From Hoeflea sp. YIM 152468 (lineage in GTDB: Bacteria; Pseudomonadota; Alphaproteobacteria; Rhizobiales; Rhizobiaceae): a stretch of 64,000 nt of DNA. Location: contig NZ_JARGET010000014.1 of NCBI RefSeq assembly GCF_029210485.1, forward strand, positions 1 through 64,000, written 5' to 3'. Below, in pieces: positions 37,368-46,551 of this stretch. The notes beneath the pieces were generated by a model, which was not told the DNA's origin, ran no database searches, and was given only the letters and a program-made list of their open reading frames with translations. How positions within the stretch are numbered: the stretch's first letter is position 1; every line of letters starts with the position of its first letter. Both the position numbers and the translations under genes were made by a program.

Positions 37368-37850
37368 TCAGTCCGCGTCACCAGCCTCACCGTCGTCGAG
37401 ACCCGCCGACGCCAGCGCGCGCTGGCGCGCCAGCACCCGCTCGCGGCCCGAGACCCCCATCAAATCGGCGATGCGCCAGACCACATGATCCTCGAGTTCG
37501 TGCCGGTGGCCATCGGCATAGGCCAAATTCCACAGCAACTCGATGAAATGGGTCTTGGCCTCAGGCTCCAGCGAACGGTTGAGAACGCTGGTAAAGGCAT
37601 AAAGATCGACGGCTTCACGGTCCGCCTTCTCTCCGGCTTCCACGAGCCGTTGCATCTCCGCGCCATTGACCCCGTATTCCTCGGCGATGACCGATCTGAG
37701 CATTTCAGTCTCTTCCCGGTCGATCACTCCGTCGGCGCCAATGACGTGGAAAAACAGCGCGACGGCAGCAACATCGGCATTGCCGGCGTCAGGCGCAGCT
37801 TCCGCATCGCCACGCAGATCACGCAGGAATGTGCGCAGTTGATCAAGCAT
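37368..37850 (-). CDS. TerB-family protein
   Basis: A 160-residue TerB domain protein, all-alpha, with the acidic metal-binding loop patterns IGADGVIDREE and LAYADGHRHELEDH. TerB proteins are linked to tellurite resistance and stress, but single-gene versions next to hemY in Rhizobiales have no established role. It is the last gene of the hemC-hemD-mic60-hemY operon, 19 bp after the hemY stop. Confidence 0.88.
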   Translation of the reverse strand: MLDQLRTFLRDLRGDAEAAPDAGNADVAAVALFFHVIGADGVIDREETEMLRSVIAEEYGVNGAEMQRLVEAGEKADREAVDLYAFTSVLNRSLEPEAKTHFIELLWNLAYADGHRHELEDHVVWRIADLMGVSGRERVLARQRALASAGLDDGEAGDAD

Positions 37851-37869
37851 TCATTCTCCTCTCCAACAC

Positions 37870-39708
37870 TCAGAACAGCCGGAAACGGCCGGGCTTGTCC
37901 GGCTCGGAATCGATCTCTATGCCTGGGTCATCGGGGCGATGGGCCAGAAAGGCTGTTTCCCTGGCCCGCGCTTCCGCTTCCGGATCAGCCACGGCGTCAC
38001 CGCGGGCTTTGGGCGGTGTATGGGTCTTAGCTGCCGGCCTGGCAGGCTTGGCAGGCGGAGCCGCGGCCGCCTGGCTCTGATCCGTCTTCGGCTTGCCGGC
38101 AGCAGGTTTGCCGGCAGCAGATTTGACGGAGTCTTTCGCAACCTCCACCGGTTCGGGGTCGCGACTCTCGACCCGAGCCGCCTTCGGCTGCGGACCGGTG
38201 TCGGCCGTCAGATTGCCGTCGATGACCGGCGTGGCCTTGACCTCCGAATCAGGCTCTCCGGCCGCGTCCGCGTCCGGTTCCATCGCATCAGCCAGAGGAT
38301 CGGCGATTTCGGCGGGCGCAGGAGGAGCCGCCGCCTCTGCTTTCCGCACCGGCGGCAGACTGGCCATCGCCCGGTCGAAAGCTTCGGCCGGTGGCTGGTT
38401 GTCGAGGCTCGGACCGGCAAGCTGCTCGACCGGAACCTTCCATTCAAAGGCGTCAAGCTTGCCAGACACCGGCGAGACCGGCTCCCAGGTTTCGGACACG
38501 TAGCCGTCCGCTGTCCAGGCCGGATCGCGCGGCGCCCGCACCGCCTGGCTCAACCAGTGCCGCACACGGCCCTGATCACCGGTCTCGGCTTCCTCGATGT
38601 CGGCAAGCAGCAGAAAGATCCCTTCACACGGCTGCAATCTCGCTGACGCTTCCGCCTTTTCCCGGGCAAGGTCGAATCGCCGGGCGTCCAGCGCCGCCCG
38701 GGCGACCGCATCATAGGATTGGGCGTGGATCGGCCGGAGCTTTTCAAGCCGCTCGGCCCGCTTGAGGCGGTCCCCGGCGGTGTCGCCGATCCGGGCATGC
38801 ACATAGGCTTCGGCAATGTCGGGATGCGGATCGGCCTTCCACGCGGATTCGAGGATTCTGGCAGCCTTGCGCAGATTGTCCTGTCGAAGCAGCGCTTTGG
38901 CGGCGACAAGCACGGCCGGTGGGAAAGCTGGCGCCAGTTTCAGCGCCGTCAGCGCGTCATCGCGGGCATGAGCCGGATCACTGTCGACGGTTTCCCGCGC
39001 ACGGGCCGTCAAGAGCACGGCCTTGGCCCGGTTTGCCGATGCCGCTTCGATGGTGCCCGCCTGACGCTGGCGATCGAGCAGCTTGAGTGCCTCGTCCCAC
39101 TTGCCTTCGCGCGTCCGGTAGGACAGCGCCGCGGTGCCGGCCCAGGGAAGATGCGGCGCCTGTTCGGCAGCGCTCTCGGCATAATGCTGCGCTGCCTCGT
39201 CGGCGCCCTGACGCTGGGCCTCGAGATAGAGACCGCGCAACCCCAGCAGTTTGGTTTCCGGATCCTCTGCCATCGCTTCGAACAGCTTGCGCGCTTCCTC
39301 GTGACGGCCTTCGATCAGGGCTGCCTGAACATCGAGAAGATGGATCAGCGGTTCCTGGTCCGCCTTCAGCAGCCCCTTGGTCCGCTTGTTCATCTTTCGC
39401 GCCATCGCCGCGTCGCCCGAGCCGGCGGCCAGAAGTCCGGTGGACAGCGCCTGATAGCCGCGATCGCGCTTGTTGGCGCGGAAATAGCGGCTCACCGTGC
39501 GCGGCGACAGCATGATGGTGCGCACCAGCCACCAGCTGATCATGATGGCCGCGATCAGCGACACGATGACCGTGACTGCCGTCATCAGCGACATCTCGAT
39601 CTGCCGATTCTGCCAGACAATGGAGAGATCGCCGGGGCGATCGGCGAGCCACGCAAACCCGAAGCCCAAAACCAGAACCAGGATTACAAAAATTAACAAC
39701 CGGATCAT
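37870..39708 (-). CDS. hemY: HemY-type membrane TPR protein
   Basis: A 612-residue inner membrane protein of the HemY (proteobacterial) family. Two N-terminal helices (residues 1-22 and 42-65) are followed by the HemY_N region RTVSRYFRANKRDRGYQALS and several TPR units, then a long, disordered Pro/Ala-rich C-terminal region (about residue 470 onward). It is not a protoporphyrinogen oxidase; the family associates with tetrapyrrole synthesis by gene context. The start at 39708 (MIRLLIFVILVLVLGF) lies 10 bp after mic60. The in-frame upstream start at 39789 would overlap mic60. Confidence 0.92.
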   Translation of the reverse strand: MIRLLIFVILVLVLGFGFAWLADRPGDLSIVWQNRQIEMSLMTAVTVIVSLIAAIMISWWLVRTIMLSPRTVSRYFRANKRDRGYQALSTGLLAAGSGDAAMARKMNKRTKGLLKADQEPLIHLLDVQAALIEGRHEEARKLFEAMAEDPETKLLGLRGLYLEAQRQGADEAAQHYAESAAEQAPHLPWAGTAALSYRTREGKWDEALKLLDRQRQAGTIEAASANRAKAVLLTARARETVDSDPAHARDDALTALKLAPAFPPAVLVAAKALLRQDNLRKAARILESAWKADPHPDIAEAYVHARIGDTAGDRLKRAERLEKLRPIHAQSYDAVARAALDARRFDLAREKAEASARLQPCEGIFLLLADIEEAETGDQGRVRHWLSQAVRAPRDPAWTADGYVSETWEPVSPVSGKLDAFEWKVPVEQLAGPSLDNQPPAEAFDRAMASLPPVRKAEAAAPPAPAEIADPLADAMEPDADAAGEPDSEVKATPVIDGNLTADTGPQPKAARVESRDPEPVEVAKDSVKSAAGKPAAGKPKTDQSQAAAAPPAKPARPAAKTHTPPKARGDAVADPEAEARARETAFLAHRPDDPGIEIDSEPDKPGRFRLF

Positions 39709-39718
39709 GAGTGAACTC

Positions 39719-41233
39719 CTAGTTTGCCGGGGCTTCGGGCGGGGCGGGCGAAGCGGCAGCAGGTCCGGGCGGAGCCACAGCCGCGGCAATCAGCTTCTCG
39801 GCGCGGGCGCGAGCCGCCAGTGCCTCGCCGAACCCGGCCGTGGCCGCACGCGACGCTTCAGGCAGCGCGTTCCATTCGGCCACCGCGGCATCGATATCGC
39901 CATTCAGCAGGCGGGTTTCCGCCCGCGCGGCGATCGCTTCGGCGCTGTCGCCCTCGACATCGCCGACCTTGCGCACCTTGACCACCGACATCGCGCTCGA
40001 CATCAGCCGATCGACTAGCCCGGCTTGCGGATCCACCGGTTCCGCCGCGGCAATCGCGGTGGCCGCCGCATCGGAAAACCCTGCGACCAGGTCCGACCGG
40101 CTGGGGACGCCGCGGGCGGCCATATCGCGCAATTCGGCCACAGCCGGATCGTCCGGCGCCACGGAAGCGAATGCTTCAAGTTCGGTCATGAACGACCCGC
40201 CCCGGTCAATCGCCGATTTGAGGCCTGACGCAGCAATCGCCCGGGCCAGATCGATCTGCCGCGACGGCGCCTCGATCTGCTGCATGAGCTGTTGCTGGAC
40301 AGTGTCGAGATCTGCGACTTGACCGGAAACCGCTTCAAGATCGGCGCGCAATTCGCCGGCCGATGCCTCAAGCCCTGCCTGGGCGGCACGCATGGCATTC
40401 AGATCGGTTGTGATCGCCGGATCAATCGCCGCACCCGTGCCCGCGTCACCGATTTCGGCAATCCTGGCCTCGAGGCCGGCAATCCGCTCGCTGAGCTGAT
40501 CCAGCACGGCCCGATCTGCGCCAGCCTCGCCGGTACCGGCGGCGGAAAGGCTGCTTTCAAGCGCGTCGATCCGGGCGGTCAGCTCTGCCGGGATCTCCGC
40601 GCCACCGGTCTGGGTAAAGCCTGTCACCTGGCTCGCAAGCGTTTGGACATCGCCCGAGATCGCATCGACTTTTGCCGTCAGCACATCAACCTCGCCACCG
40701 CCGCTCGCTGGGGCCGGCAAAATGCCGCCCGCTTGCAGGGCGTAGCCGCCGCCAAGCGCAATCACGGCGCCAATCACACCGGCTGCCACCATGCCGACAC
40801 CGTTGCCAGTCTTCCTCTCGGGCCCGGTGAGCCTGCTGCGCGGCGCCGCACCAGCCGTGGCCGGCGCGGCATCGGGCCGCCTGGTTTTCGGATCCGGCGT
40901 TTTGGTCTCGTCCGCGACCGAAGCTGATGTCGGCTCGGCTGTGGATGTGGCATCGCCAGCAGCCTTTGCCTGCATCGCTGCCGTGCCGTCGTCGCCTTTG
41001 GCCGCCGGACCGGCCTTGCCGCCGGCGCTCTTGCCAGGCGCCGCCGTGCCCGCAGCCCTGGCGCCCGCAGCTTTCGAAGGGCCAGCAGAGTCCGCCGATG
41101 CCTTGACCGCCGGTCCCGTCGCTGATGATTTGGGTTTCAGATCTTCGCTCTTCGGCGTCACATCCGTCGCATCGAGATCGATGACCACCGGTTTGGACGG
41201 CTTGGAGTGTCGAGGGGTAGGGCCCTTGCTCAT
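39719..41233 (-). CDS. Mitofilin/Mic60-like inner membrane protein
   Basis: A 504-residue alphaproteobacterial homologue of mitochondrial Mic60 (mitofilin). The cytoplasmic N-terminus (residues 1-145) is very rich in Ala, Pro, Lys and Thr. One membrane helix (about 146-166, GVGMVAAGVIGAVIALGGGY) is followed by a coiled coil (about 180-350) and the mitofilin-like C-terminal domain (GSFMTELEAFASVAPDDPAV). The start at 41233 (MSKGPTPRHS) is preferred to 41278. Such proteins shape intracytoplasmic membranes in relatives. The setting between hemD and hemY is conserved across alphaproteobacteria. Confidence 0.88.
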   Translation of the reverse strand: MSKGPTPRHSKPSKPVVIDLDATDVTPKSEDLKPKSSATGPAVKASADSAGPSKAAGARAAGTAAPGKSAGGKAGPAAKGDDGTAAMQAKAAGDATSTAEPTSASVADETKTPDPKTRRPDAAPATAGAAPRSRLTGPERKTGNGVGMVAAGVIGAVIALGGGYALQAGGILPAPASGGGEVDVLTAKVDAISGDVQTLASQVTGFTQTGGAEIPAELTARIDALESSLSAAGTGEAGADRAVLDQLSERIAGLEARIAEIGDAGTGAAIDPAITTDLNAMRAAQAGLEASAGELRADLEAVSGQVADLDTVQQQLMQQIEAPSRQIDLARAIAASGLKSAIDRGGSFMTELEAFASVAPDDPAVAELRDMAARGVPSRSDLVAGFSDAAATAIAAAEPVDPQAGLVDRLMSSAMSVVKVRKVGDVEGDSAEAIAARAETRLLNGDIDAAVAEWNALPEASRAATAGFGEALAARARAEKLIAAAVAPPGPAAASPAPPEAPAN

Positions 41234-41322
41234 GGTGTTTCCTGCTTCATCTGGTTTGGGCGTGACGAGTTGGCGCACCGATACTGTCTAGTACGCGCAA
41301 TCGGCGCAGCCGTTCCCTCAAA

Positions 41323-42087
41323 TCAGCGCAATGCGGCCAGGCATGCAAGCAGGCTGCCCTCGTTCGGCGAGTCCGAAACGCTCGCCCGACCCTGCCAATC
41401 ATCGGGCAATTCGGCGGAAATTGCGGCGGAAAGGCAGACAAACCGGGTCGATAGCAGCCGTTTTTGCAGGTCTTCAGCTTCGCAAATCGCACGGAATCGC
41501 CGCGCCGCATTGGCCGAATAGAACAGAATTGCACCCGGAGCAGGCGACAAAAAGTCTGAAACTAGAATGTCAGTTGAATAACTGATTTCATTCATTTGGT
41601 AGCATTCAAGCACCGAAAACGATCGCCTCGCCGAGGCAAGCGCCGCCTCGATCACCGGTCTGCGCGGCACGCCTGCCAAATAGACCATAGCCGTGGCAGT
41701 GCCCGCGGTGTCGGCCACGCCGCTCCCCGCTCCGGCAGACTGTGACCGGTGGATGAGGGCGTGCGCCAGAGCCCGGGCTGAACCGCCGCCTTCATGAACC
41801 ATCATGAAACCGGCCTCCCGCGCGGCTTGTGCCGTGGCGGGTCCCACCGCGTGCACCGGCGTCTTCCGCAGCTCTGGCGGCAGCTCCTGAGCGCTCTTGA
41901 ACATGGCAAAGGCCCGGCCGCTGGTGGCGATCAGCCCGCCGATGGAGCCGACCGGCGGCAAATCATCAGGCGTTGCAGTCAACCGCATGGCAAACAACGG
42001 CATCCGAACCGGATCATACCCCGATCTTGCCAGCCGCTCGGCCGTGCGCTGGCCGCCCGGTTCCGGCCGCGTCACCACAACCCGCAC
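41323..42087 (-). CDS. hemD: Uroporphyrinogen-III synthase
   Basis: A 254-residue HemD, which cyclises hydroxymethylbilane to uroporphyrinogen III with inversion of ring D. The sequence is typically divergent but shows the family order: MRVVVTRPEPGGQRTAERLA, GGLIATSGRAFAMF, VHAVGPATAQAAREAGF and ILFYSANAARRF. It lies 9 bp after the hemC stop, so the two are cotranscribed. Confidence 0.93.
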   Translation of the reverse strand: MRVVVTRPEPGGQRTAERLARSGYDPVRMPLFAMRLTATPDDLPPVGSIGGLIATSGRAFAMFKSAQELPPELRKTPVHAVGPATAQAAREAGFMMVHEGGGSARALAHALIHRSQSAGAGSGVADTAGTATAMVYLAGVPRRPVIEAALASARRSFSVLECYQMNEISYSTDILVSDFLSPAPGAILFYSANAARRFRAICEAEDLQKRLLSTRFVCLSAAISAELPDDWQGRASVSDSPNEGSLLACLAALR

Positions 42088-42096
42088 CGGTCTGCC

Positions 42097-43026
42097 TCAG
42101 ACCCAACTGTCGAAAAAGCTGGCGCCGGCCCGGCCACGCACCTCGGCGCCGGCTTCTGCCCCGAGCGCGGATGCCTCGCTGACCGCACCGCTTGCGCGGG
42201 TTTCATGCCACACTGTTCCATCCGGGGTCAGGATCAGCCCATAAAACGACACTCTGTCCCCGGAAATCGTCGCATGCGCGGCGATTGGCGTTCTGCAGGA
42301 GCCGTCAAGCGCACCCAGAAACGCCCGCTCGCACATCAGCGCGGCGTGCGTGGCGGGATGGTTGATCGGGGCCAGCAACTCGGCGGTATGCGCGTCATCC
42401 AGCCGCGCCTCGATGCAAATCGCACCCTGTCCTGGCGCGGGCGGAAAGCGCTCGGGATCGAGAAGCTCGGTGATCACCTCGGTGTAGCCGAGCCGCTTGA
42501 GACCGGCATGGGCAAGCAGCGTCGCGTCGGCTACGCCCTCGTCGAGCTTGCGCAATCGTGTTTCCACCTGACCCCGGAAAATGATCACCGAGATATCCGG
42601 CCGCAGCCGCCGAATCAGGGCCTGACGTCTGAGTGAAGACGACCCGACGACCGCATTGCGTGGCAGATCCTCAAGCCGCGGCCCTGCGCGGCCGATGAAG
42701 GCGTCGCGGATATCCTCGCGCTCGAGAAACGCCACCAGCCCCAACCCATCGGGCAGAACCGACGGCATGTCCTTGGACGAATGCACCGCCAGATCCAGCC
42801 GTCCGTCGCTCAATTGCTCTTCGATTTCCTCGGTGAACAGCCCCTTGCCGCCGATGTCGGACAGCGCCCGGTCAGTGATCCGGTCACCCTTGGTCGACAG
42901 CACGACGATCTCGAAGGCTTCTTCCGGCAGGTTATGCGCCGCCATCAGCCGGTCGCGTGTTTCAGATGCCTGCGCCAGTGCGAGCCGACTGCCGCGGGTT
43001 CCGATACGGTAAGGTTTCATTTGCAA
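42097..43026 (-). CDS. hemC: Porphobilinogen deaminase (hydroxymethylbilane synthase)
   Basis: A 309-residue HemC that polymerises four porphobilinogens into hydroxymethylbilane. Opening [17 protein letters not shown], substrate-binding [32 protein letters not shown], and the dipyrromethane-attachment Cys in [13 protein letters not shown] are all intact. It is the first gene of the leftward hemC-hemD-mic60-hemY-terB operon, divergent from tsaD across 201 bp. Confidence 0.97.
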   Translation of the reverse strand: MQMKPYRIGTRGSRLALAQASETRDRLMAAHNLPEEAFEIVVLSTKGDRITDRALSDIGGKGLFTEEIEEQLSDGRLDLAVHSSKDMPSVLPDGLGLVAFLEREDIRDAFIGRAGPRLEDLPRNAVVGSSSLRRQALIRRLRPDISVIIFRGQVETRLRKLDEGVADATLLAHAGLKRLGYTEVITELLDPERFPPAPGQGAICIEARLDDAHTAELLAPINHPATHAALMCERAFLGALDGSCRTPIAAHATISGDRVSFYGLILTPDGTVWHETRASGAVSEASALGAEAGAEVRGRAGASFFDSWV

Positions 43027-43227
43027 GACTTCCGATCCGTTGTTACCGACAGACAGGTACCGGGATCATCTCCCGAGCGCAACATTTGGACTGAGGCATG
43101 GCGGGCTCAGGTGGAAACACCGAAACGATAACCCACATGTATGGTTTCAAGTCGCCATTGCCCATGCGTCCGGCCGGATGCGCGGGCGATGGCGCTTTCT
43201 CACGGGACAAGCACGGGCATCGGCGGC

Positions 43228-44310
43228 ATGGACATTCTGGGAATTGAAACGAGCTGCGACGAAACCGCCGCATCGGTTGTCCGCCGCCATGCCGACGGCA
43301 GCGGCGAGATCCTCTCCGACGTGGTGTTGAGCCAGCTTGACCTGCATGCAGCCTTTGGTGGGGTGGTGCCCGAGCTTGCCGCCCGCTCGCACGTCACCAC
43401 GCTCGACCGGCTGGTCATCCAGGCGCTCGACGAAAGCGGCGTGGCGCTCGATCAGATCGATGCAGTGGCGGTCACCTCCGGCCCGGGCCTGATCGGCGGC
43501 CTGATGGTCGGGCTGATGACCGGCAAGGCCATCGCCATGGCCGCAAACAAGCCCTTCATCGGCATCAACCATCTCGAAGGCCACGCCCTGACTGCGCGGC
43601 TGACCCATGCGGTCCCATTTCCCTATTTGCTGCTGCTGGTCTCTGGCGGCCACACCCAGATCGTGCTGGTCAAGGGCGTCAACGAGTACGAGCGCTGGGG
43701 CACCACCATTGACGACGCGCTCGGCGAGGCCTTCGACAAGACCGCGAAACTGCTGGGGCTGGGCTATCCCGGCGGCCCGGCGGTGGAGCAGGCAGCGCTC
43801 GAAGGCGAGCCCAGGCGCTTCCGCCTGCCGGTGCCGATGCGGCGCGATCCACGGCTGGATTTTTCCTTTTCCGGCCTCAAGACCGCCGTGCGGCAATTGG
43901 CCGAGGCGCAGGCGCCGCTGTCGCAGCAGACCATTTCCGATCTGTGCCTGGCGTTCGAGACATCGGTCACCTCCAGTCTTGATGACCGCATCTCGATGGC
44001 CATGCAGCGGTTTTCCGAGCGGTTCGGAACCGGATCAGGACCGGCGCTGGTGGTAGCGGGCGGTGTCGCCGCCAACAGGGCAATCCGGGCCACGCTGGAA
44101 AGCCGCGCCGCAAAGGCCGGTTTCCGTTTCATCGCACCGCCGCTCAATCTGTGCACCGACAACGCCGCCATGATCGCCTGGGCAGGCGCCGAGCGTCTGG
44201 CTGCCGGACTGGCTGCCGACGCGTTGACTCTCGCCCCCCGCTCCCGGTGGCCGCTCGATCAGACCGCCGCGGCGGTGATCGGTCATGGCAAACGCGGCGC
44301 GAAGGCCTGA
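43228..44310 (+). CDS. tsaD: tRNA N6-threonylcarbamoyladenosine transferase TsaD
   Basis: A 360-residue Kae1/TsaD metalloprotein that forms t6A37 on ANN-decoding tRNAs with TsaB, TsaC and TsaE. Motifs: [18 protein letters not shown], the metal HxxxH in [12 protein letters not shown] (His115, His119), [27 protein letters not shown] and the late DNAAMIAW. Upstream in-frame ATGs at 43189 and 43141 exist, but the family normally begins near the [11 protein letters not shown] segment. YciI, EVE and methyltransferase genes follow on the same strand. Confidence 0.97.
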   Translation: MDILGIETSCDETAASVVRRHADGSGEILSDVVLSQLDLHAAFGGVVPELAARSHVTTLDRLVIQALDESGVALDQIDAVAVTSGPGLIGGLMVGLMTGKAIAMAANKPFIGINHLEGHALTARLTHAVPFPYLLLLVSGGHTQIVLVKGVNEYERWGTTIDDALGEAFDKTAKLLGLGYPGGPAVEQAALEGEPRRFRLPVPMRRDPRLDFSFSGLKTAVRQLAEAQAPLSQQTISDLCLAFETSVTSSLDDRISMAMQRFSERFGTGSGPALVVAGGVAANRAIRATLESRAAKAGFRFIAPPLNLCTDNAAMIAWAGAERLAAGLAADALTLAPRSRWPLDQTAAAVIGHGKRGAKA

Positions 44311-44397
44311 TCAAGGATTGAAACCCGGTGCCGCGCAGGGCATAGAAGGCCCGACCCGCCGCGAAACACCGATAACCCCCTTCCTGATGGAGATTTC

Positions 44398-44691
44398 ATG
44401 TTTTACGCCCTGATGTGCAAAGACAAGCCCGGCTCGCTCGACCTGCGGATGGCGACCCGGCCGCCCCATGTCGAGTATCTCAAAAGCATGGAAGCCAAGG
44501 GCGTGCTGAAAATGGCGGGTCCGCTGCTGGGTGACGATGAAAAGCCGATCGGCAGCCTGTTGATCATTGCAGCCGCCGACAGGCAGGAAGCTGAAGCCTT
44601 TGCTGCGGGTGACCCCTATGCAATCGCCGGCCTGTTTGCCTCAACCGAGATCCGCGCCTTCAACTGGACCTTCGGAAACCCGGAGTCGTAA
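44398..44691 (+). CDS. YciI-like protein
   Basis: A 97-residue YCII family protein (ferredoxin-like fold), with the conserved RPPHVEYLKSMEAKGVLKMAGP and DPYAIAGLFASTEIR segments. The catalytic-looking His-Asp pair (PHVEY and GDPYA) fits the family, but no activity is established. It is 2 bp before the EVE gene, so the two are surely cotranscribed; 87 bp separate it from tsaD. Confidence 0.93.
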   Translation: MFYALMCKDKPGSLDLRMATRPPHVEYLKSMEAKGVLKMAGPLLGDDEKPIGSLLIIAAADRQEAEAFAAGDPYAIAGLFASTEIRAFNWTFGNPES

Positions 44692-44693
44692 CG

Positions 44694-45131
44694 ATGGCGT
44701 ACTGGTTGCTCAAATCCGAACCGTTCAAATGGTCCTGGGAAATGCAGAAGGCCAAGGGCGAGGTTGGCGAAGAGTGGGACGGCGTCCGCAATTACCAGGC
44801 GCGCAACAACATGCGCGCCATGAAACTGGGCGACAAGGTGTTCTTCTACCACTCCAATGTAGGCCTCGAAATCGTCGGTATCGCCGAGGTCTGCGCCTTG
44901 ATCCATCCCGACTCCACCACCGACGATCCGCGTTGGGAATGCGTCGACATTCGCGCTGTCTGCGACATGCCCAGACCGGTGACACTCAAAGAGGTCAAGG
45001 CCAATCCCAGGCTTGCCGAGATGAGTCTTGTCACATCGATGCGGCTCTCGGTTCAACCGGTCACCGAGGCGGAGTATCTCGAGGTTTGCCGCATGGGCAA
45101 TCTTGACAATCCGCCGCGCTCTCCGGAGTGA
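44694..45131 (+). CDS. EVE domain protein
   Basis: A 145-residue EVE domain protein related to THYN1, of the PUA-like fold that recognises modified nucleobases. It opens MAYWLLKSEPFKWSWEMQ and has the WDGVRNYQARNNMRAMKLGD, FFYHSNVGLEIVGIAEV and SLVTSMRLSVQPV blocks. It is linked here to the tRNA t6A enzyme TsaD and to a methyltransferase, which fits a nucleic-acid role. The exact ligand is unknown. Confidence 0.95.
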   Translation: MAYWLLKSEPFKWSWEMQKAKGEVGEEWDGVRNYQARNNMRAMKLGDKVFFYHSNVGLEIVGIAEVCALIHPDSTTDDPRWECVDIRAVCDMPRPVTLKEVKANPRLAEMSLVTSMRLSVQPVTEAEYLEVCRMGNLDNPPRSPE

Positions 45132-45151
45132 CGCCGGCGCCCGGAGAGCGG

Positions 45152-45799
45152 ATGAAAACCGACCCGGAAAGCTTCATCCGCGCCAACACCGCGCTCTCGG
45201 CACCGCCGCATGTGCCCGAGATTCGTCTCCACCTGGCCGATGAAGCGCATGATTTGTGGCTCAAGACCGAAGACGAGCTGGATGCGCTTGGACTGCCGCC
45301 GCCGTTCTGGGCCTTTGCCTGGGCCGGTGGTCAGGGCCTGGCCCGGCACATCCTCGACAATCCGGATCTGGTCGCGGGCAAGACGGTGCTGGATTTCGCC
45401 TGCGGGTCCGGCCTTGTGGCAATTGCCGCCATCCGCGCCGGCGCAGCCACCGTCATGGCGTCAGATATCGATCCCTGGTCAGCGGCGGCCACGCGGCTGA
45501 ATGCGGACGCCAACGGCGTCGATTTCGACTTCCGGCACACCGATCTTGTCGGGACTGACCACGGCTGGGAGGTCGTGCTGGCCGGCGACGTCTTCTATGA
45601 CCGGGCCATGGCCGCTCTGATCCGGCCCTGGTTCGAAGGTCTTGCCCGTCGTGGCGCCGCAGTACTGGTCGGCGATCCGGGCAGGGCCTATTGCCCCCGC
45701 GACGACATGGAATTGCTCGCCACGTACATGGTGCCGGTCACCCGGGCGCTGGAGGACAGCGACATCAAGCGAACCTCGGTTTTCCGCGTCACTGGGTGA
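45152..45799 (+). CDS. Class I SAM methyltransferase (PrmA/ETFB-KMT-like)
   Basis: A 215-residue SAM-dependent methyltransferase (223 if the GTG at 45128, which overlaps the EVE stop as GTGA, is used; GAGAGCGG before the ATG at 45152 favours the latter). Motif I is VLDFACGSGLVAI, the acidic residue follows in MASDIDPWS, and the post-II region is VVLAGDVFYD. The opening FIRANTALSAPPHVPEI and PPFWAFAWAGGQ match the ETF-beta/PrmA-type protein lysine methyltransferase group. Last gene of the tsaD-YciI-EVE block. Confidence 0.9.
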   Translation: MKTDPESFIRANTALSAPPHVPEIRLHLADEAHDLWLKTEDELDALGLPPPFWAFAWAGGQGLARHILDNPDLVAGKTVLDFACGSGLVAIAAIRAGAATVMASDIDPWSAAATRLNADANGVDFDFRHTDLVGTDHGWEVVLAGDVFYDRAMAALIRPWFEGLARRGAAVLVGDPGRAYCPRDDMELLATYMVPVTRALEDSDIKRTSVFRVTG

Positions 45800-45816
45800 A
45801 CTGAGCATGCTTGCCC

Positions 45817-45846
45817 TTGCTATGTATATACAAATCGTATATACAT
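45817..45846 (+). promoter_or_regulatory. brnTA promoter with embedded operator
   Basis: ATGTATATAC-AAATC-GTATATACAT (45822-45846) is a perfect 10-bp inverted repeat with a 5-bp spacer. It is overlaid on a sigma-70 promoter: -35 TTGCTA (45817-45822), 17-bp spacer, -10 TATACA (45840-45845). The arms cover the -35 end and the whole -10, so a bound ribbon-helix-helix BrnA would block RNA polymerase. Autorepression is the known behaviour of BrnTA modules; the assignment of this site is inferred. Confidence 0.7.
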
Positions 45847-45948
45847 TTCTGGCCGCTCGTATGATACGACTTACCAAACTACCCCATGTCGATTGTGACA
45901 ACCAAAAAGGAACAAATCCATGAACTGTTTTGCATCGGGGACAGGAAA

Positions 45949-46251
45949 ATGGAATTGGAATGGGACGAAACCAAACGTGCTGAAATTTATGCAAAGCACG
46001 GCGTCGACCTCTTGGAAGCAGCACTGATCTTCGAAAATGAGGTTTTGGAAAAGGAAGACACACGCAGGGATTACGGCGAAAAACGCATGATCGCCTTGGG
46101 TATTGCCGACGGTGAGATTTACACAGTCGTTTATACCGAGAGAGGCGAAGTCTACCGCCTCATAACTGCGTGGAAAGGAGGTCAGAATGACCGAGAAGTA
46201 TATGAAAAAAGCAGGACTTGGCGACCTTCGCAAGATGAAGGAACAAGGTGA
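45949..46251 (+). CDS. brnT: BrnT toxin
   Basis: A 100-residue BrnT toxin (RelE-like fold ribonuclease). The ATG at 45949 has an ACAGGA ribosome-binding site and gives MELEWDETKRAEIYAKHGVD, the family start; an in-frame ATG at 45886 is less likely. Conserved DTRRDYGEKRMIALG, YTVVYTERGEVYRLITAWKG and EVYEKSR are present. It overlaps brnA by 65 bp. The region is markedly AT-rich. It cleaves RNA and slows growth when not bound by BrnA. Confidence 0.93.
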   Translation: MELEWDETKRAEIYAKHGVDLLEAALIFENEVLEKEDTRRDYGEKRMIALGIADGEIYTVVYTERGEVYRLITAWKGGQNDREVYEKSRTWRPSQDEGTR

Positions 46252-46474
46252 AACAAAGCCTTCCTTCAAGGCAGAAGCCGCACCAGATCTGCCTAAGAGT
46301 TTTTGGGATGATGCCGAACTCGTCAACCATACCATAACCAAAGAACCGATCAGCCTGCGCGTCGATTCCGATATCCTTGAGTTTTTCAAAGCTCAAGGCA
46401 AAGGACACCTCACGCGGATGAATGCGGTTTTGCGCTCCTATGTCGAGGCGCAACGGTCGAAGACCCCTGACTAA
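46187..46474 (+). CDS. brnA: BrnA antitoxin
   Basis: A 95-residue BrnA antitoxin. The C-terminal ribbon-helix-helix, ISLRVDSDILEFFKAQGKGH then LTRMNAVLRSYVEA, binds DNA as a dimer; the N-terminal part wraps BrnT. A near-perfect AAAGGAGGT ribosome-binding site (inside brnT) lies just ahead of the ATG, so antitoxin translation should exceed that of the toxin. It neutralises BrnT and is expected to repress the operon through the inverted repeat at 45822-45846. Confidence 0.93.
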   Translation: MTEKYMKKAGLGDLRKMKEQGETKPSFKAEAAPDLPKSFWDDAELVNHTITKEPISLRVDSDILEFFKAQGKGHLTRMNAVLRSYVEAQRSKTPD

Positions 46475-46551
46475 CCGTTCTGGCTCTGCTTATCGGGCTC
46501 CATGCCGCCTCCAAGGCTGATTAGCCGTCTGATTGCAGCGAAATCGCTTTG

